64,000 nt of DNA from Streptomyces sp. SN-593 (GTDB lineage: Bacteria > Actinomycetota > Actinomycetes > Streptomycetales > Streptomycetaceae), in contig NZ_AP018365.1 of the NCBI RefSeq assembly GCF_016756395.1, forward strand, positions 4,377,001-4,441,000, in the 5' to 3' direction. Each line of letters starts with the position of its first letter. Position 1 is the first letter of the stretch. Below the pieces are notes generated by a model, which was not told the origin of the DNA, did not search any database, and saw only the letters and a list, made by a program, of their open reading frames with translations. This document shows, one piece after another, positions 1 through 8,752 of this stretch. The position numbers and the translations under genes are program-made.

Positions 1-1353
1 CAGCCCCAGCACGAGGCAGTCGCCGCGCCGTACGTACCGCCCGCCGAGCCGGGTGTCGCGGGTGGCCCACCGCCCGATCACGTTCTGCACGGGCGGATCG
101 CTCCACAGCACCTCCGCCAGCGCCTGCGCGATGCTCCGCCGCCCGCCCGACAGCGTGAGCGCGAACCGCTCGTCGGTGAGCAGCAGGCGCAGCGTGTTCC
201 CGATCCAGTCCGCGGTGGGCCGCCGCCCGGCCGCCATGATCGTGAGCAGGTCCTGCACGACCTCCTCGTCGGTGAGGCCCGCCGGGTGTGCCAGCAGCCG
301 GGACGGGATGTCGGCACCGGGCGCCGGGGACCGCCGCGCCCGGGCGAGCACCGCCTCCAGCATCGCCCGCAGCCGCGCGGCCGAGGCGGCCGGCCCCGGC
401 GCGGTCCCGCCCGGGTGCGCCGGGCAGGCCGGGTGCGGCGGCTCGGCCGCCGCGGTGCCGTAGCCGTACTGGCCCGCCAGGTCCCGCTCCAGCGCCGCCG
501 TCTCGTCCGGGTGCAGCCCGAACAGCCCGGCCATGACGTGCAGCGGCACCTGCTCGGCGTACTGCGCCACCAGCTCCGCCCGGCCGGCGCCCGCGAACGC
601 GTCCACCGCGGCGTCCGCGGCCCGTTCGGCGCGCTGCCGCAGCTCGTAGGGGTCCACCTCGCCGAGCACGTCCGCGACCGCGCCCGCGCGCCGCACGTGC
701 TCCTCGCCCTCGGTGAAGCGGACGGACGGGGTGTGCGCCACGTGCGGCAGCAGCGGCCAGCCGGTCGGCACCCGGTCCCACGCGTGCCAGCGGCGCGGGT
801 CCCGCCCGAAGAGCTCCGGGTTCCCCGCCACGAACTGGACCTCGTGGTAGCCGAGCACGAGCCACGCGGGCACCCCGCCGTCCAGCAGCACCGGCGCGAC
901 CGGCCCGTACGCCTCGCGCAGCGCCCGGTAGTACGCCCCCGGGTCGGCGTGGTCGAAGGCGGGCGACGGCGGTTGCGGCACGCGGGCGACCTGCCGGTGT
1001 GCGGACGCCCGGTCCCACGCCGGACCCTGTCCCTGCCCCTGCCCCTGCCCTTGCACCTGCCCCTGGACCGGGCCCGCCGGCCCCGTCGGCTGCCCCGGGT
1101 CGGCCGGCCCCGGCGCCCTCCCGGCGCCCGGTCCCGCGCCCCGTGCCTGCGGCGCCCCCGCCGCCTCCACCTGCGCCGCGGCCGGGCCCCACGGCGGCAC
1201 CGGCTGCGGCCCCGGTATCTCCGCGAGCCGCTGGCGCGCGGCGGCGCCCACGTGCGGCACGCGGCCCTCCGGCGCGAGCCCGCGCGGCGGCACCACCTCG
1301 TCCGCCCGGCCGCGCCGCGCCTGCGGCTCCTCCCGCTCCTGTGACGATGTCAT
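1..1353 (-). CDS. cvnE: Cytochrome P450 of a conservon, CYP157-like, cut by the window edge
   Basis: Leftward P450 whose C-terminal part, including the haem cysteine loop, lies beyond the window; 451 codons are visible from the ATG at 1351-1353. After a Pro/Gly/Gln-rich N-terminal tail of about 100 residues the P450 fold begins. The I-helix reads LLTIMAAGRRPTADWIGN. The K-helix, where nearly all P450s have ExxR, reads ALAEVLWSDP, so the Arg is Trp (codons complementary to 103-114). CYP157 proteins of streptomycete conservons are known to lack ExxR, which supports that assignment. The gene follows the DUF742 gene by 21 bp, so it is probably in the same operon. The substrate is unknown. The start is uncertain because the tail is low-complexity. 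Confidence 0.85.
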   Translation of the reverse strand, partial: MTSSQEREEPQARRGRADEVVPPRGLAPEGRVPHVGAAARQRLAEIPGPQPVPPWGPAAAQVEAAGAPQARGAGPGAGRAPGPADPGQPTGPAGPVQGQVQGQGQGQGQGPAWDRASAHRQVARVPQPPSPAFDHADPGAYYRALREAYGPVAPVLLDGGVPAWLVLGYHEVQFVAGNPELFGRDPRRWHAWDRVPTGWPLLPHVAHTPSVRFTEGEEHVRRAGAVADVLGEVDPYELRQRAERAADAAVDAFAGAGRAELVAQYAEQVPLHVMAGLFGLHPDETAALERDLAGQYGYGTAAAEPPHPACPAHPGGTAPGPAASAARLRAMLEAVLARARRSPAPGADIPSRLLAHPAGLTDEEVVQDLLTIMAAGRRPTADWIGNTLRLLLTDERFALTLSGGRRSIAQALAEVLWSDPPVQNVIGRWATRDTRLGGRYVRRGDCLVLGL

Positions 1354-1374
1354 GTTCCCGTTGTCTTCCGTGAG

Positions 1375-1740
1375 TCAGAGGTTGTGCAGCGCACGGAGGA
1401 CCTTCCTCAGCATGTCGGAGGGAGGCAGCAGCTCCGCCGCGGTGGTGGGCGCGTGCGCGGTGATGTGCTGGCCGGTGAGGAGGTCGGCGAGCAGCACGCG
1501 GACCACGCCGACCGGCAGGGCCAGACGGGACGCGAGTTCGAGCACGGCGACGGGGCGGCGGCACAGGCGCAGGATGCGGACGTGCTCCGAGGGCATCCCG
1601 GGCAGCGGTTCGCCGCGGGCGGTGATGACCGTGGCGAGGTCGAAGCCCTGGGTGGCGGCGCTGCTCCGCCCGCCGGTGAGGGTGTAGAGCCGGTCCGGGG
1701 CGCCGCTGTCGACCGGCCCGCGTATCGGCCCGCCCCTCAT
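1375..1740 (-). CDS. cvnC: DUF742 conservon protein CvnC
   Basis: 121-residue DUF742 protein, the third member of streptomycete conservons. These are operons encoding a membrane-associated complex that resembles eukaryotic G-protein systems. The central and C-terminal part (SEHVRILRLCRRPVAVLELASRL, with later LPVGVVRVLLADL and the terminal MLRKVLRAL helix) is the family's winged-helix-like core. Its ATG overlaps the stop of the roadblock gene as ATGA, which indicates translational coupling. Conservons normally carry a small G-protein (cvnD) next, but here the P450 follows directly. Confidence 0.9.
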   Translation of the reverse strand: MRGGPIRGPVDSGAPDRLYTLTGGRSSAATQGFDLATVITARGEPLPGMPSEHVRILRLCRRPVAVLELASRLALPVGVVRVLLADLLTGQHITAHAPTTAAELLPPSDMLRKVLRALHNL

Positions 1741-2168
1741 GCCGGGAGCTTCCCGCGTATGCCCGCCGCGGGCACGGTGCCGAGCGGGCCGCGGGCCGCC
1801 TCGACGATGTCGTTCATGCCGCGGCCGATCGCCCGGGCGTCCGCCGACTCCTCGCCCACGACGGCCAGATGGGCCCCCGCGCCGGCCTCGACGATGTACA
1901 GGGCACCGCCGTGGAAGTCGGTCATCGACTGCCGGACGCCGCCGCTGCCGTCGCCGAACTCGACGGAAGCGCCGTGCACCAGGCTCTGGATGCCGGAGGC
2001 GATCGCGGCGAGCTGGTCGGCGCGGTCCACGGACAGCTCGGGCGACCAGTGCAGCTTCAGGCCGTCGGCCGACAGCAGCAGCGCGTGCCGCGCCCCGGGC
2101 GTCAGTGCCACGAACCGTTCGAGCAGTAAGGCGACCCCGCCCCCGGCGCCACCGGTCCCGTTCGTCAT
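1737..2168 (-). CDS. cvnB: Roadblock/LC7 domain protein CvnB
   Basis: 143-residue roadblock/LC7 protein, the second conservon component; family members regulate small GTPases and bind the sensor-kinase partner. The core reads GARHALLLSADGLKLHWS followed by the alpha-helix DQLAAIASGIQSL and the beta strand GGALYIVEAGAGAHLAVV, all typical of the fold. It overlaps cvnA by ATGA (2165-2168) and cvnC by ATGA. Codon 14 is the rare leucine codon TTA (complement of 2127-2129), so translation should depend on the bldA tRNA, which in streptomycetes links a gene to development. Confidence 0.92.
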   Translation of the reverse strand: MTNGTGGAGGGVALLLERFVALTPGARHALLLSADGLKLHWSPELSVDRADQLAAIASGIQSLVHGASVEFGDGSGGVRQSMTDFHGGALYIVEAGAGAHLAVVGEESADARAIGRGMNDIVEAARGPLGTVPAAGIRGKLPA

Positions 2169-4126
2169 CCCTGGTCACCCTCCCCTTCGCTGTCGGCGGT
2201 CCCCCGGTCCCGCCCGGTCGCGGCATCCCGGAAGGCGCCGAACCGGTCGCCCGCGTCCGCGCCCGAACCGGGCGCCCGGTCCGCCGCGGGCCGGGAGGAG
2301 TCGTACCCGGGCGCGGCCTCCGGCATGCCCCGGCCCCGGGTGCGCCGCGGCAGCGGCACCGGGGCGGTCCCGCCCGCGCCGCCGTCCGACGCGGGGGCGG
2401 TACGGGGCCGGCCGCCGCCCCTCGGGCCCGCGGCCCCGCCGCGCTCGGCCGGCCCGGTGTGCCCGATGTCCTCCGGGCGCCCGGCCTCCGGGAAGCCGTC
2501 GTACCCCGCGCCCGTGTCGTACCGCGCGTCGGCGTCGTGCCCCGCGCCCGCGTCGTATCCCGCGCCCGTGTCGTACCCCGCACCGGTGCCGGGCGCACCC
2601 GGCACGGCGCGGACCCCGGCGCCCCGGGTGCCGCCGGACCGGTCGGACTCCCCGGCCGCCGCGTCCGGTCCGGCGCCGTACCGCCCGCCGACCGCCGGCA
2701 CCCCGTAGGACCCGGGTGCGCGGTGCCCGCCGGGGTACTGCTCGACCTGCGGCCCGCCCACGGCGTCGGGACCCGCCGCGCCGGCGGGCCCCGGCCCGTA
2801 CGCCTCCGCGGCGCGCGTGACGATCCGGGAGGGGATCAGCACCACCACGCCGGTGCCGCCGCGCGAGGACGGCCGGAAGGAGACCCGCAGGCCGTGCTTG
2901 CGGGCGAGCCGCCCGACGACGGTGAGGCCGATCCGGGTGCCGGACAGCCCGGGCAGCAGGTCGTTGGCCGCTTCGGCCGGGTCGCCCGAGACCAGGCCCT
3001 CGATCCGGGCGAGGTCCCCGGCCGGCAACGCGAGCCCGGCGTCCTCGACGGTCACGACGACGCCCGAGTGCGACTCCTGGACGTAGACGTGGACTTCCTC
3101 GGAGGGCGGCGAGAAGTTGCAGGCGTTGTCCATGAGTTCGGCCAGCACGTGCATCACGCCCTCGGCGGCGTGTCCGGCGACGGCCGCGCCGGTCGTGGTG
3201 TGCAGCCGCACCCGGCGGTAGGCGTGGATGCGGCCCATCGCGCCGCGCAGCACGCTCTCCATGGCGATCGGCCGGGTCCAACGGCGCCCGGAGCGCGACC
3301 CGCTGAGCACCGCGACGCTGTCCGCGAGACGTCCGGTCTGGGCCGCGCAGTGGTCCAGTCGCAGCAGGTCGTCCAGCACGCTCTCGTCGTGCCGCTGCTC
3401 CATCTCGCGCAGGTCGGCCAGCATGGTCGTGGTGAGCGCCTGCACGCGGGCGGCCGCGCTGGCACAGGCGGCCATCCCGGCGGCCCGGGCGCGCTCGCTG
3501 GCGCCCAACTCGCGGACGGTCACCTCCAGCAGCCGCTGGTGCACCTCCTCCGCGGGCCGCGGCAGCGCGGCCAGCACGGTGCCGGTGGAGCCGCCCTCGC
3601 GCATCCGCTCCACCGCGAGCGGCAGCGTCACCTCGGCCAGCCGCACGGCCTCGTCCGCCAGCGCGGTGGCCCGCGCGGTCTCGGCGCGCAGCGCGGCGCG
3701 CAGGGACGCCTCGGTCTCGGACCAGGCCCGCCGCCGCGCCTCCGACTCGCGCACCGACCGCCGGACCGCGTCCAGTTCGGCGGCGGCCTGCCGGGTGGCC
3801 TCCGCGTGCAGCGCGAGGCTCCGGGCGGTGTCGTCCCGCAGTCGCGCGGCCTCGGCGCGCAGCCGGCGCACGGCGCGGCGGCGGGATGCGGCCAGCGCGA
3901 CCGCGGTGCCGAGCAGCAGGGCGGCCAGGGCGGCGGCCGCGGCCAGCAGGGGGCGGTCGTGCGCGTCCGCGCGGCGCACCGCCCAGCCGCCGGCCACGCC
4001 GGCGGCGACCACGGCGGCCAGCGGGAGCGGCGTGGCGCGTCCGGCTGCGCGGAGACCGCCGCCGGAGCGTCGCGGCGGCTGAATCGGTAACGGTGAGCCT
4101 TGAGTTGACATCAGGCGATACCCCAT
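2165..4126 (-). CDS. cvnA: Conservon membrane sensor histidine kinase CvnA
   Basis: 653-residue sensor, first gene of the conservon. There are two N-terminal membrane segments (about 33-50 and 60-80), then a long coiled-coil stretch (about 85-165), a DHp-like helix with RLDHCAAQ (His259), and a HATPase domain with N-box ELMDNACNFSP (330-340), a G1-type VEDAGLALP and GTRIGLTVVGRLARKHG. Residues 440-653 are disordered and carry repeats of the type TGAGYD. Codon 13 is TTA (complement of 4088-4090). An alternative start is Met6, which would keep the TTA codon. The signal is unknown; the kinase is expected to act with CvnB and CvnC at the membrane. Confidence 0.92.
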   Translation of the reverse strand: MGYRLMSTQGSPLPIQPPRRSGGGLRAAGRATPLPLAAVVAAGVAGGWAVRRADAHDRPLLAAAAALAALLLGTAVALAASRRRAVRRLRAEAARLRDDTARSLALHAEATRQAAAELDAVRRSVRESEARRRAWSETEASLRAALRAETARATALADEAVRLAEVTLPLAVERMREGGSTGTVLAALPRPAEEVHQRLLEVTVRELGASERARAAGMAACASAAARVQALTTTMLADLREMEQRHDESVLDDLLRLDHCAAQTGRLADSVAVLSGSRSGRRWTRPIAMESVLRGAMGRIHAYRRVRLHTTTGAAVAGHAAEGVMHVLAELMDNACNFSPPSEEVHVYVQESHSGVVVTVEDAGLALPAGDLARIEGLVSGDPAEAANDLLPGLSGTRIGLTVVGRLARKHGLRVSFRPSSRGGTGVVVLIPSRIVTRAAEAYGPGPAGAAGPDAVGGPQVEQYPGGHRAPGSYGVPAVGGRYGAGPDAAAGESDRSGGTRGAGVRAVPGAPGTGAGYDTGAGYDAGAGHDADARYDTGAGYDGFPEAGRPEDIGHTGPAERGGAAGPRGGGRPRTAPASDGGAGGTAPVPLPRRTRGRGMPEAAPGYDSSRPAADRAPGSGADAGDRFGAFRDAATGRDRGTADSEGEGDQG

Positions 4127-4443
4127 GGCCGGACCGGAAGCCGACCGCCGTGCCGGGTCACGCTGACGTTACGGGCGGCAACAGGATGAGTTCGCCTCAC
4201 CCTACTCGCCGAACCCGCCTTCAACGCCCGAAACCTGAGGTATTGGTCGCCGGACCGTTACTGGATCATCACCGCGCGTGCAAGAATTCACTTTCGGCCA
4301 CCGATTCGCCCCTGTTCAGGGGGAGTTGGCCAACTCACCCCGCGGCGCGGCACATGGGGCCCGCGGGCGGAGCGGGGAGTTCCCGGGTCGGCGTCACCCG
4401 GTTTCACCGGGTGCGGCACCCTCGCGTCGGGGGTCCGCCGCCG
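4127..4443. other. Intergenic stretch between the conservon and the isomerase gene
   Basis: About 317 bp without a credible gene. It must carry the conservon promoter (leftward from about 4130-4250), for which I see no convincing -35/-10 pair. It also holds two abutting palindromes (CCCCTG-TT-CAGGGG at 4309-4322 and GAGTTGGCCAACTC at 4323-4336) and the terminator of the isomerase gene at 4395-4413. The long rightward reading frame across it is a shadow of GC-rich sequence. Confidence 0.5.
4395..4413 (-). terminator. Hairpin terminator after the isomerase gene
   Basis: Stem CACCCGG / CCGGGTG with a 5-base loop (TTTCA on the + strand), starting 31 bp beyond the stop of the leftward gene 4444-5271. 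There is no strong T-run, as is usual in this GC-rich group. Confidence 0.5.
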
Positions 4444-5271
4444 CTACTCGGTGACCGCGAGGTTCGCCAGGATCGCCTGGGCCAACTCCTCGTCGCCCTC
4501 GATCTTCAGCCGGCCCTCGGGCACCGCCGCCGCCTTGACCCGGCCGGTGAGCAACCGCAGGAAGGTCTCCCAGTCGGCCACGAAGGTGACCGCGGGGCCG
4601 AGCGAGACCGCCGAGTCGATGGTGCCGCGCCCCTCGGGGCTGACCCGCACGGTGCGCATGAACTCCAGCGGTCCGTGCACGTCGAAGACGACCGCCGAGC
4701 CCGGCTTGGCGCCCGCGTCGTGCGCGACCACCTTCGGCAGCGCCCGCAGCACGAACTCGCGGGACAGCACCGCCGCCGCCGACGCGAGGTTGCCGGGCTT
4801 GTCCAGGGCCCGGCGCAGGTCCTGTTCGTGCACCCACACGTCGAACACCCGTGACCAGAGGAGTTCTTCGAGGGTGGTCTCGCCGCCGCCGATCGCGCGC
4901 ACGTCGGCGTCGGGCTCGCGCGACTCGTTCCGGAGCTGACGGGAGCGCCGGATGATGGTGTACTCCAGTTCGGAGGTCATCTCGGGCGCGGTGTGGTGGC
5001 GGCGGATGTCGACCGGGACCTCGGTGTAGCGGGCGCGGTCGCTGGTGATGTGCCGCAGGTCGCTGGGCAGGCTGTGGATCGGCCGCGGGTCGCCGAGGAT
5101 CTCGCACTCGAAGCCGATGACGTGCGAGACCACGTCGCGCACGGACCAGTAGGGGCACTCGGTGGGCCGGTTCCACTCGCCTTCCGGGAGCGTCGAGACC
5201 AGTTCGTTGATGGACTCTATGGAGTGGGTCCAGGCGTCGATGTACGGCTGGATCTTGCGGTGGACGGTCAC
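4444..5271 (-). CDS. Maleylpyruvate isomerase family mycothiol-dependent enzyme
   Basis: 275-residue DinB/MDMPI-fold protein. The N-terminal four-helix domain has the metal-ligand pattern of the family: His50 in VRDVVSHVIGFE and His148 in FDVWVHEQDLRRAL. The C-terminal domain (about 185-275) is the SCP2-like domain common in actinobacterial members (GRLKIEGDEELAQAILANL). Family members use mycothiol as a cofactor, but the exact substrate cannot be told. It is divergent from the nitrilase gene at 5407, with 135 bp between the two starts. ATG start at 5271. Confidence 0.88.
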   Translation of the reverse strand: MTVHRKIQPYIDAWTHSIESINELVSTLPEGEWNRPTECPYWSVRDVVSHVIGFECEILGDPRPIHSLPSDLRHITSDRARYTEVPVDIRRHHTAPEMTSELEYTIIRRSRQLRNESREPDADVRAIGGGETTLEELLWSRVFDVWVHEQDLRRALDKPGNLASAAAVLSREFVLRALPKVVAHDAGAKPGSAVVFDVHGPLEFMRTVRVSPEGRGTIDSAVSLGPAVTFVADWETFLRLLTGRVKAAAVPEGRLKIEGDEELAQAILANLAVTE

Positions 5272-5406
5272 GGGACCCCTCGACGGTCGGTGCGCGGTCG
5301 TGGCGGTTTGGCGCCTAAGTTAGTCTTCGCGCGGGCGCCCACGCAGTGCTTTCGAGTGATGATGGTAGGCCCGACTTCGACGACCCAACGTAGGGGCGGT
5401 GTACGG

Positions 5407-6216
5407 ATGCGCGCAACGCTTCTCCAGATCGACGTGGACCCGGCCGAGGAGCCGGCCGCGCGCCGGCTCCGGGTGGCGGCGCTGGTCCGGGAGCAGGCCG
5501 GTGCCGATCTGGTCGTGCTGCCCGAACTGTGGCCCGTCGGCGCCTTCGCCGCCGACCGGTTCCCGGTGGAGGCGGAGCGGCTGGAGGACGGTCCCACCGC
5601 CGAGGCGATGTCCGCGGCCGCGCGCGACGCCGGGGTCTGGCTGCACGCGGGCTCGATCGTCGAGCGCGACCCGGAGGGGCCGCTCTACAACACCTCGCTC
5701 GTCTTCGGCCCGGACGGCGGGCTGCGCGCCGCCTACCGCAAGATCCACCGGTTCGGGTTCGACCGCGGCGAGGCGGTGGTGATGGCGGCGGGCGAGGAGG
5801 TCGTCACCGTACGTCACCCGGAGGCGGCGATCGGCCTGGCGACCTGCTACGACCTGCGCTTCCCCGAGCTCTTCCGGCTGCTCGTGGACGCGGGCGCCGA
5901 ACTCCTCGTCCTGCCGGCCGGATGGCCGGCCCGGCGGCTCGCCCACTGGCGGGTGCTGGTCCAGGCCCGGGCGGTGGAGTCCCAGGCGTACGTCCTCGCG
6001 TGCGGCACCGCCGGGACGCACGCGGGGGTGGCGCAGGCCGGCCACAGCATGATCGTGGACCCCTGGGGCGAGGTCCTGTGCGAGGCCGGCCCGGACGAGC
6101 AGGTCCTCACGGCCGACCTCGCCCCGTCGTCGGTGGCCTCCACCCGCGCGGACTTCCCCGTCCTGCGCGACCGTGTCCTCGGCCTCGACCGCCCGAAGGG
6201 CCCCTCCCGCCCGTAG
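5407..6216 (+). CDS. Carbon-nitrogen hydrolase (nitrilase superfamily amidase)
   Basis: 269-residue nitrilase-fold hydrolase. The Glu-Lys-Cys triad is complete: Glu40 (VVLPELWP), Lys112 (AYRKIHRFGF) and Cys147 (GLATCYDLRFPELF). Such enzymes hydrolyse amides or omega-amides of small metabolites in the cytoplasm; the RFPELF context is close to omega-amidase/NIT-type members. I chose the ATG at 5407, preceded by AGGGGCGG about 8 bases upstream, over in-frame upstream starts that would extend into the divergent promoter region. Confidence 0.9.
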   Translation: MRATLLQIDVDPAEEPAARRLRVAALVREQAGADLVVLPELWPVGAFAADRFPVEAERLEDGPTAEAMSAAARDAGVWLHAGSIVERDPEGPLYNTSLVFGPDGGLRAAYRKIHRFGFDRGEAVVMAAGEEVVTVRHPEAAIGLATCYDLRFPELFRLLVDAGAELLVLPAGWPARRLAHWRVLVQARAVESQAYVLACGTAGTHAGVAQAGHSMIVDPWGEVLCEAGPDEQVLTADLAPSSVASTRADFPVLRDRVLGLDRPKGPSRP

Positions 6217-6271
6217 CCGGACCGTCCGTTCGCGGCAGGAGCCGCATACCGTGTCGGCCCGGCGGGAGACC

Positions 6272-6766
6272 TCAGCGGGAGTCGTGCTCCTTGGCGATGA
6301 TGTGGTCCACGCACACCGCGATCGCCAGCAGCATGCCGGCGTCGGCGTCGTCCCGCTCGACGTCGATGGCGTAGGCGTCGCGCAGCGAGAACCAGCGGCG
6401 GGAGATGCGGGCGAGCCGGTCCCCGTCGTACTCGATGTCGTACTCCTTGTCGATGAGGTCGCCGCGGATCTCCAGCTCCTCGCCGGAGGCCAGCTCCGCG
6501 CGGAAGACCTCGCGCACCAGGGCGAGCCGCTTCTTCCTGACGGTGACCAGCGTCTCGCCGCCGCGCTCGATGGTCATCGCGTCGCGCAGGCTGAGCAGCT
6601 TCTGGTGGATGACCGCCACCTCGTTGCCGTCGGCGTCCTGGATCTCCAGGGTGTCCCTGATCCGCAGCACCTTCCCGTCGACGTAGAAGGCGCGCCGCCC
6701 GTGCTCGTCCTCCACCCAGTAGTCGTCGCCGATCGCGAACATCTTCTCCCGCACCACGTATTTCAT
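6272..6766 (-). CDS. LURP-one-related (tubby-like fold) family protein
   Basis: 164-residue LURP-one-related/LOR family protein. It opens MKYVVREKMFAIGDDYWVED and continues with repeated beta-strand pairs (FYVDGKVLRIRDTLEIQDADG, MTIERGGETLVTVRKKRL, LEIRGDLIDKEYDIEYDGD) and a final hydrophobic helix GMLLAIAVCVDHIIAKE. The fold resembles tubby/phospholipid scramblase. The cellular role in bacteria is not established. It diverges from the thioredoxin/NHL gene with only 63 bp between the two start codons, so both promoters must sit there. Confidence 0.87.
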   Translation of the reverse strand: MKYVVREKMFAIGDDYWVEDEHGRRAFYVDGKVLRIRDTLEIQDADGNEVAVIHQKLLSLRDAMTIERGGETLVTVRKKRLALVREVFRAELASGEELEIRGDLIDKEYDIEYDGDRLARISRRWFSLRDAYAIDVERDDADAGMLLAIAVCVDHIIAKEHDSR

Positions 6767-6829
6767 GCGGCATGTGTACCCCGCCCCGGTGGAAATGTGT
6801 TCGGTGCCGCGATGCGGTTTGATGGGCAT

Positions 6830-8674
6830 ATGACTGCACGTGCACGCGTCCGGGCGCCCGAGCTGGTTGGCAAGGGCGGCTGGCTGAACACAGGTGACCG
6901 CCGACCCACCCTCGCCGACCTGCGCGGATCGATCGTGATCCTCGACTTCTGGACGTTCTGCTGTGTCAACTGCCTGCACGTCCTGGACGAGCTGCGCGAG
7001 CTGGAGGAGCGCCACCGCGACACCGTGGTGATCGTGGGCGTGCACTCGCCGAAGTTCGTGCACGAGGCCGAGCACCGCGCGGTGGCCGACGCGGTGGAGC
7101 GGTACGGCGTGCACCACCCGGTGCTCGACGACCCGGAGCTGGCCACCTGGCGGCAGTACGCGGTCCGCGCCTGGCCGACCCTGGTCGTGATCGACCCCGA
7201 GGGCTACGTGGTCGCGCAGCACGCCGGGGAGGGGCACGCGCACGCGCTGGAGAAGCTGGTGAACCGGCTGGAGCAGGAGCACGCCGCCAAGGGCACGCTG
7301 CGCCGCGGCGACGGCCCGTACGTGCCGCCGGAGCCGGTCTCGACGGACCTGCGCTTCCCCGGGAAGGTGCTCGCGCTGCCCGGCAGCGGCCACTACCTGG
7401 TGTCGGACTCCACCCGGCACGCGCTGGTGGAGCTGGCGGCCGACGGCGAGACGGTGGTGCGCCGGATCGGCACCGGCGAGCGCGGGCTGGCCGACGGCGA
7501 CCCGGGGACGGCCAGGTTCAGCGAGCCGCAGGGCCTGGCGCTGCTGCCGGACGGCACCATCGTGGTCGCCGACACCGTGAACCACGCGCTGCGCCGGCTC
7601 GACCCGGACACCGGCCGGGTCACCACGGTCGCGGGCACCGGCCGCCAGTGGTGGCAGGGCTCGCGCACCTCGGGGCCGGCCCTGGAGGTGGACCTCTCCT
7701 CGCCGTGGGACGTCGCCTGGTTCGACGACCGGGTGTGGATCGCGATGGCCGGCGTGCACCAGCTGTGGACGTACGACCCGGCCACCGACCGGGTGGAGGT
7801 CGCGGCCGGCACCACCAACGAGGGACTGGTCGACGGGCACGCGGGCGACGCCTGGTTCGCCCAGCCGTCGGGGTTGTCGGCGGACGACGGCAAGCTGTGG
7901 ATCGCCGACTCCGAGACCTCCGCGCTGCGCTGGGCGGAGCGGGCGGCCGACGGCGACGGGTACGTCATCCGCACCGCGGTCGGCACCGGGCTCTTCGACT
8001 TCGGGCACCGGGACGGCCCGGCCGGGCAGGCGCTGCTCCAGCACCCGCTGGGCGTCACCGCGCTGCCGGACCACTCGGTCGCGGTGAGCGACACGTACAA
8101 CAACGCGCTGCGCCGGTACGACCCGGTCAGCGGCGAGGTGACGACGCTGGCGACCGACCTGCGCGAGCCGTCGGACGCGGCCGTGGTCGAGGGCGACGTG
8201 GTGGTGGTGGAGTCGGCCGCGCACCGGCTGACCCGGATCAGGCTGCCGGAGGAGGCGGCCCGGGTGGAGGGGGCCGCGCACCGCACGCAGCGCGCCGCGA
8301 CCGACGTGTCGCCGGGCCCGCTGCGGCTGGACGTGGTCTTCAGCGCGCCGCCCGGCCAGAAGCTCGACGAGCGCTACGGCCCGGCCACCCGGCTGCTGGT
8401 CGAGGCGACCCCGCCGGAGCTGTTGAAGGCGGGCACCGGCAAGGGGACGGACCTGTTTCGCGACCTGGAGCTGGACCCGGCGGTGCCGGAGGGGGTGCTG
8501 CACATCTCGGCGATGGCGGCGTCCTGCGACGACGACGCGGAGAACCCGTACCCGGCCTGCCACGTCCACCAGCAGGACTGGGGTGTCCCGGTCCGGCTGA
8601 CCGCCTCCGGCGACGCCAGGCTGGTCCTGGTGCTGGCCGGCATGGACGACGGCCCGGCGGAGGCGGCCCTCTGA
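6830..8674 (+). CDS. Thioredoxin-like plus NHL-repeat protein (NHLRC2 type)
   Basis: 614-residue two-domain protein. The N-terminal thioredoxin/TlpA-like domain carries a CVNC active site in DFWTFCCVNCLHVLDEL and the later AWPTLVVIDPEGYVV strand. It is followed by NHL beta-propeller repeats (FSEPQGLALLPDGTIVVADTVNH, LSSPWDVAWFDDRVWIA, LQHPLGVTALPDHSVAVSDTYN) and a C-terminal beta domain with CDDDAENPYPACHVH. No signal peptide is evident, so it is probably cytoplasmic. The order matches the conserved NHLRC2 family, whose function is poorly known. I chose the ATG at 6830; another in-frame ATG lies at 6812. Its stop codon sits inside the terminator hairpin at 8669-8700. Confidence 0.9.
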   Translation: MTARARVRAPELVGKGGWLNTGDRRPTLADLRGSIVILDFWTFCCVNCLHVLDELRELEERHRDTVVIVGVHSPKFVHEAEHRAVADAVERYGVHHPVLDDPELATWRQYAVRAWPTLVVIDPEGYVVAQHAGEGHAHALEKLVNRLEQEHAAKGTLRRGDGPYVPPEPVSTDLRFPGKVLALPGSGHYLVSDSTRHALVELAADGETVVRRIGTGERGLADGDPGTARFSEPQGLALLPDGTIVVADTVNHALRRLDPDTGRVTTVAGTGRQWWQGSRTSGPALEVDLSSPWDVAWFDDRVWIAMAGVHQLWTYDPATDRVEVAAGTTNEGLVDGHAGDAWFAQPSGLSADDGKLWIADSETSALRWAERAADGDGYVIRTAVGTGLFDFGHRDGPAGQALLQHPLGVTALPDHSVAVSDTYNNALRRYDPVSGEVTTLATDLREPSDAAVVEGDVVVVESAAHRLTRIRLPEEAARVEGAAHRTQRAATDVSPGPLRLDVVFSAPPGQKLDERYGPATRLLVEATPPELLKAGTGKGTDLFRDLELDPAVPEGVLHISAMAASCDDDAENPYPACHVHQQDWGVPVRLTASGDARLVLVLAGMDDGPAEAAL

Positions 8675-8700
8675 CGGCGGCGCGCCGGCGGCCGTCAGAG
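8669..8700. terminator. Terminator hairpin overlapping a stop codon
   Basis: Perfect 10-bp stem CTCTGACGGC / GCCGTCAGAG with a 12-base GC loop. The TGA stop of the NHL gene is part of the left arm. It also lies 53 bp past the stop of the leftward DUF6458 gene, so it can serve both. Confidence 0.7.
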
Positions 8701-8752
8701 GGCAGGGCGCGTCAGCGACGGTGTATCGGTGGCGGTGCGTCGTGACGGTGGA

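Noticed and set aside
1739..4090. Long rightward 783-codon reading frame across the conservon
   Set aside because: It is antisense to cvnA/cvnB, is Arg/Pro/Gly-rich with no domain, and arises from third-position GC bias. The leftward genes have clear motifs and overlapping starts and stops.
6835..6844. TGCACGTGCA near the start of the NHL/thioredoxin gene as another copy of the Scr1-module array
   Set aside because: A single copy inside coding sequence (Thr-Ala-Arg-Ala codons) with no 12-bp partners; best explained by chance.
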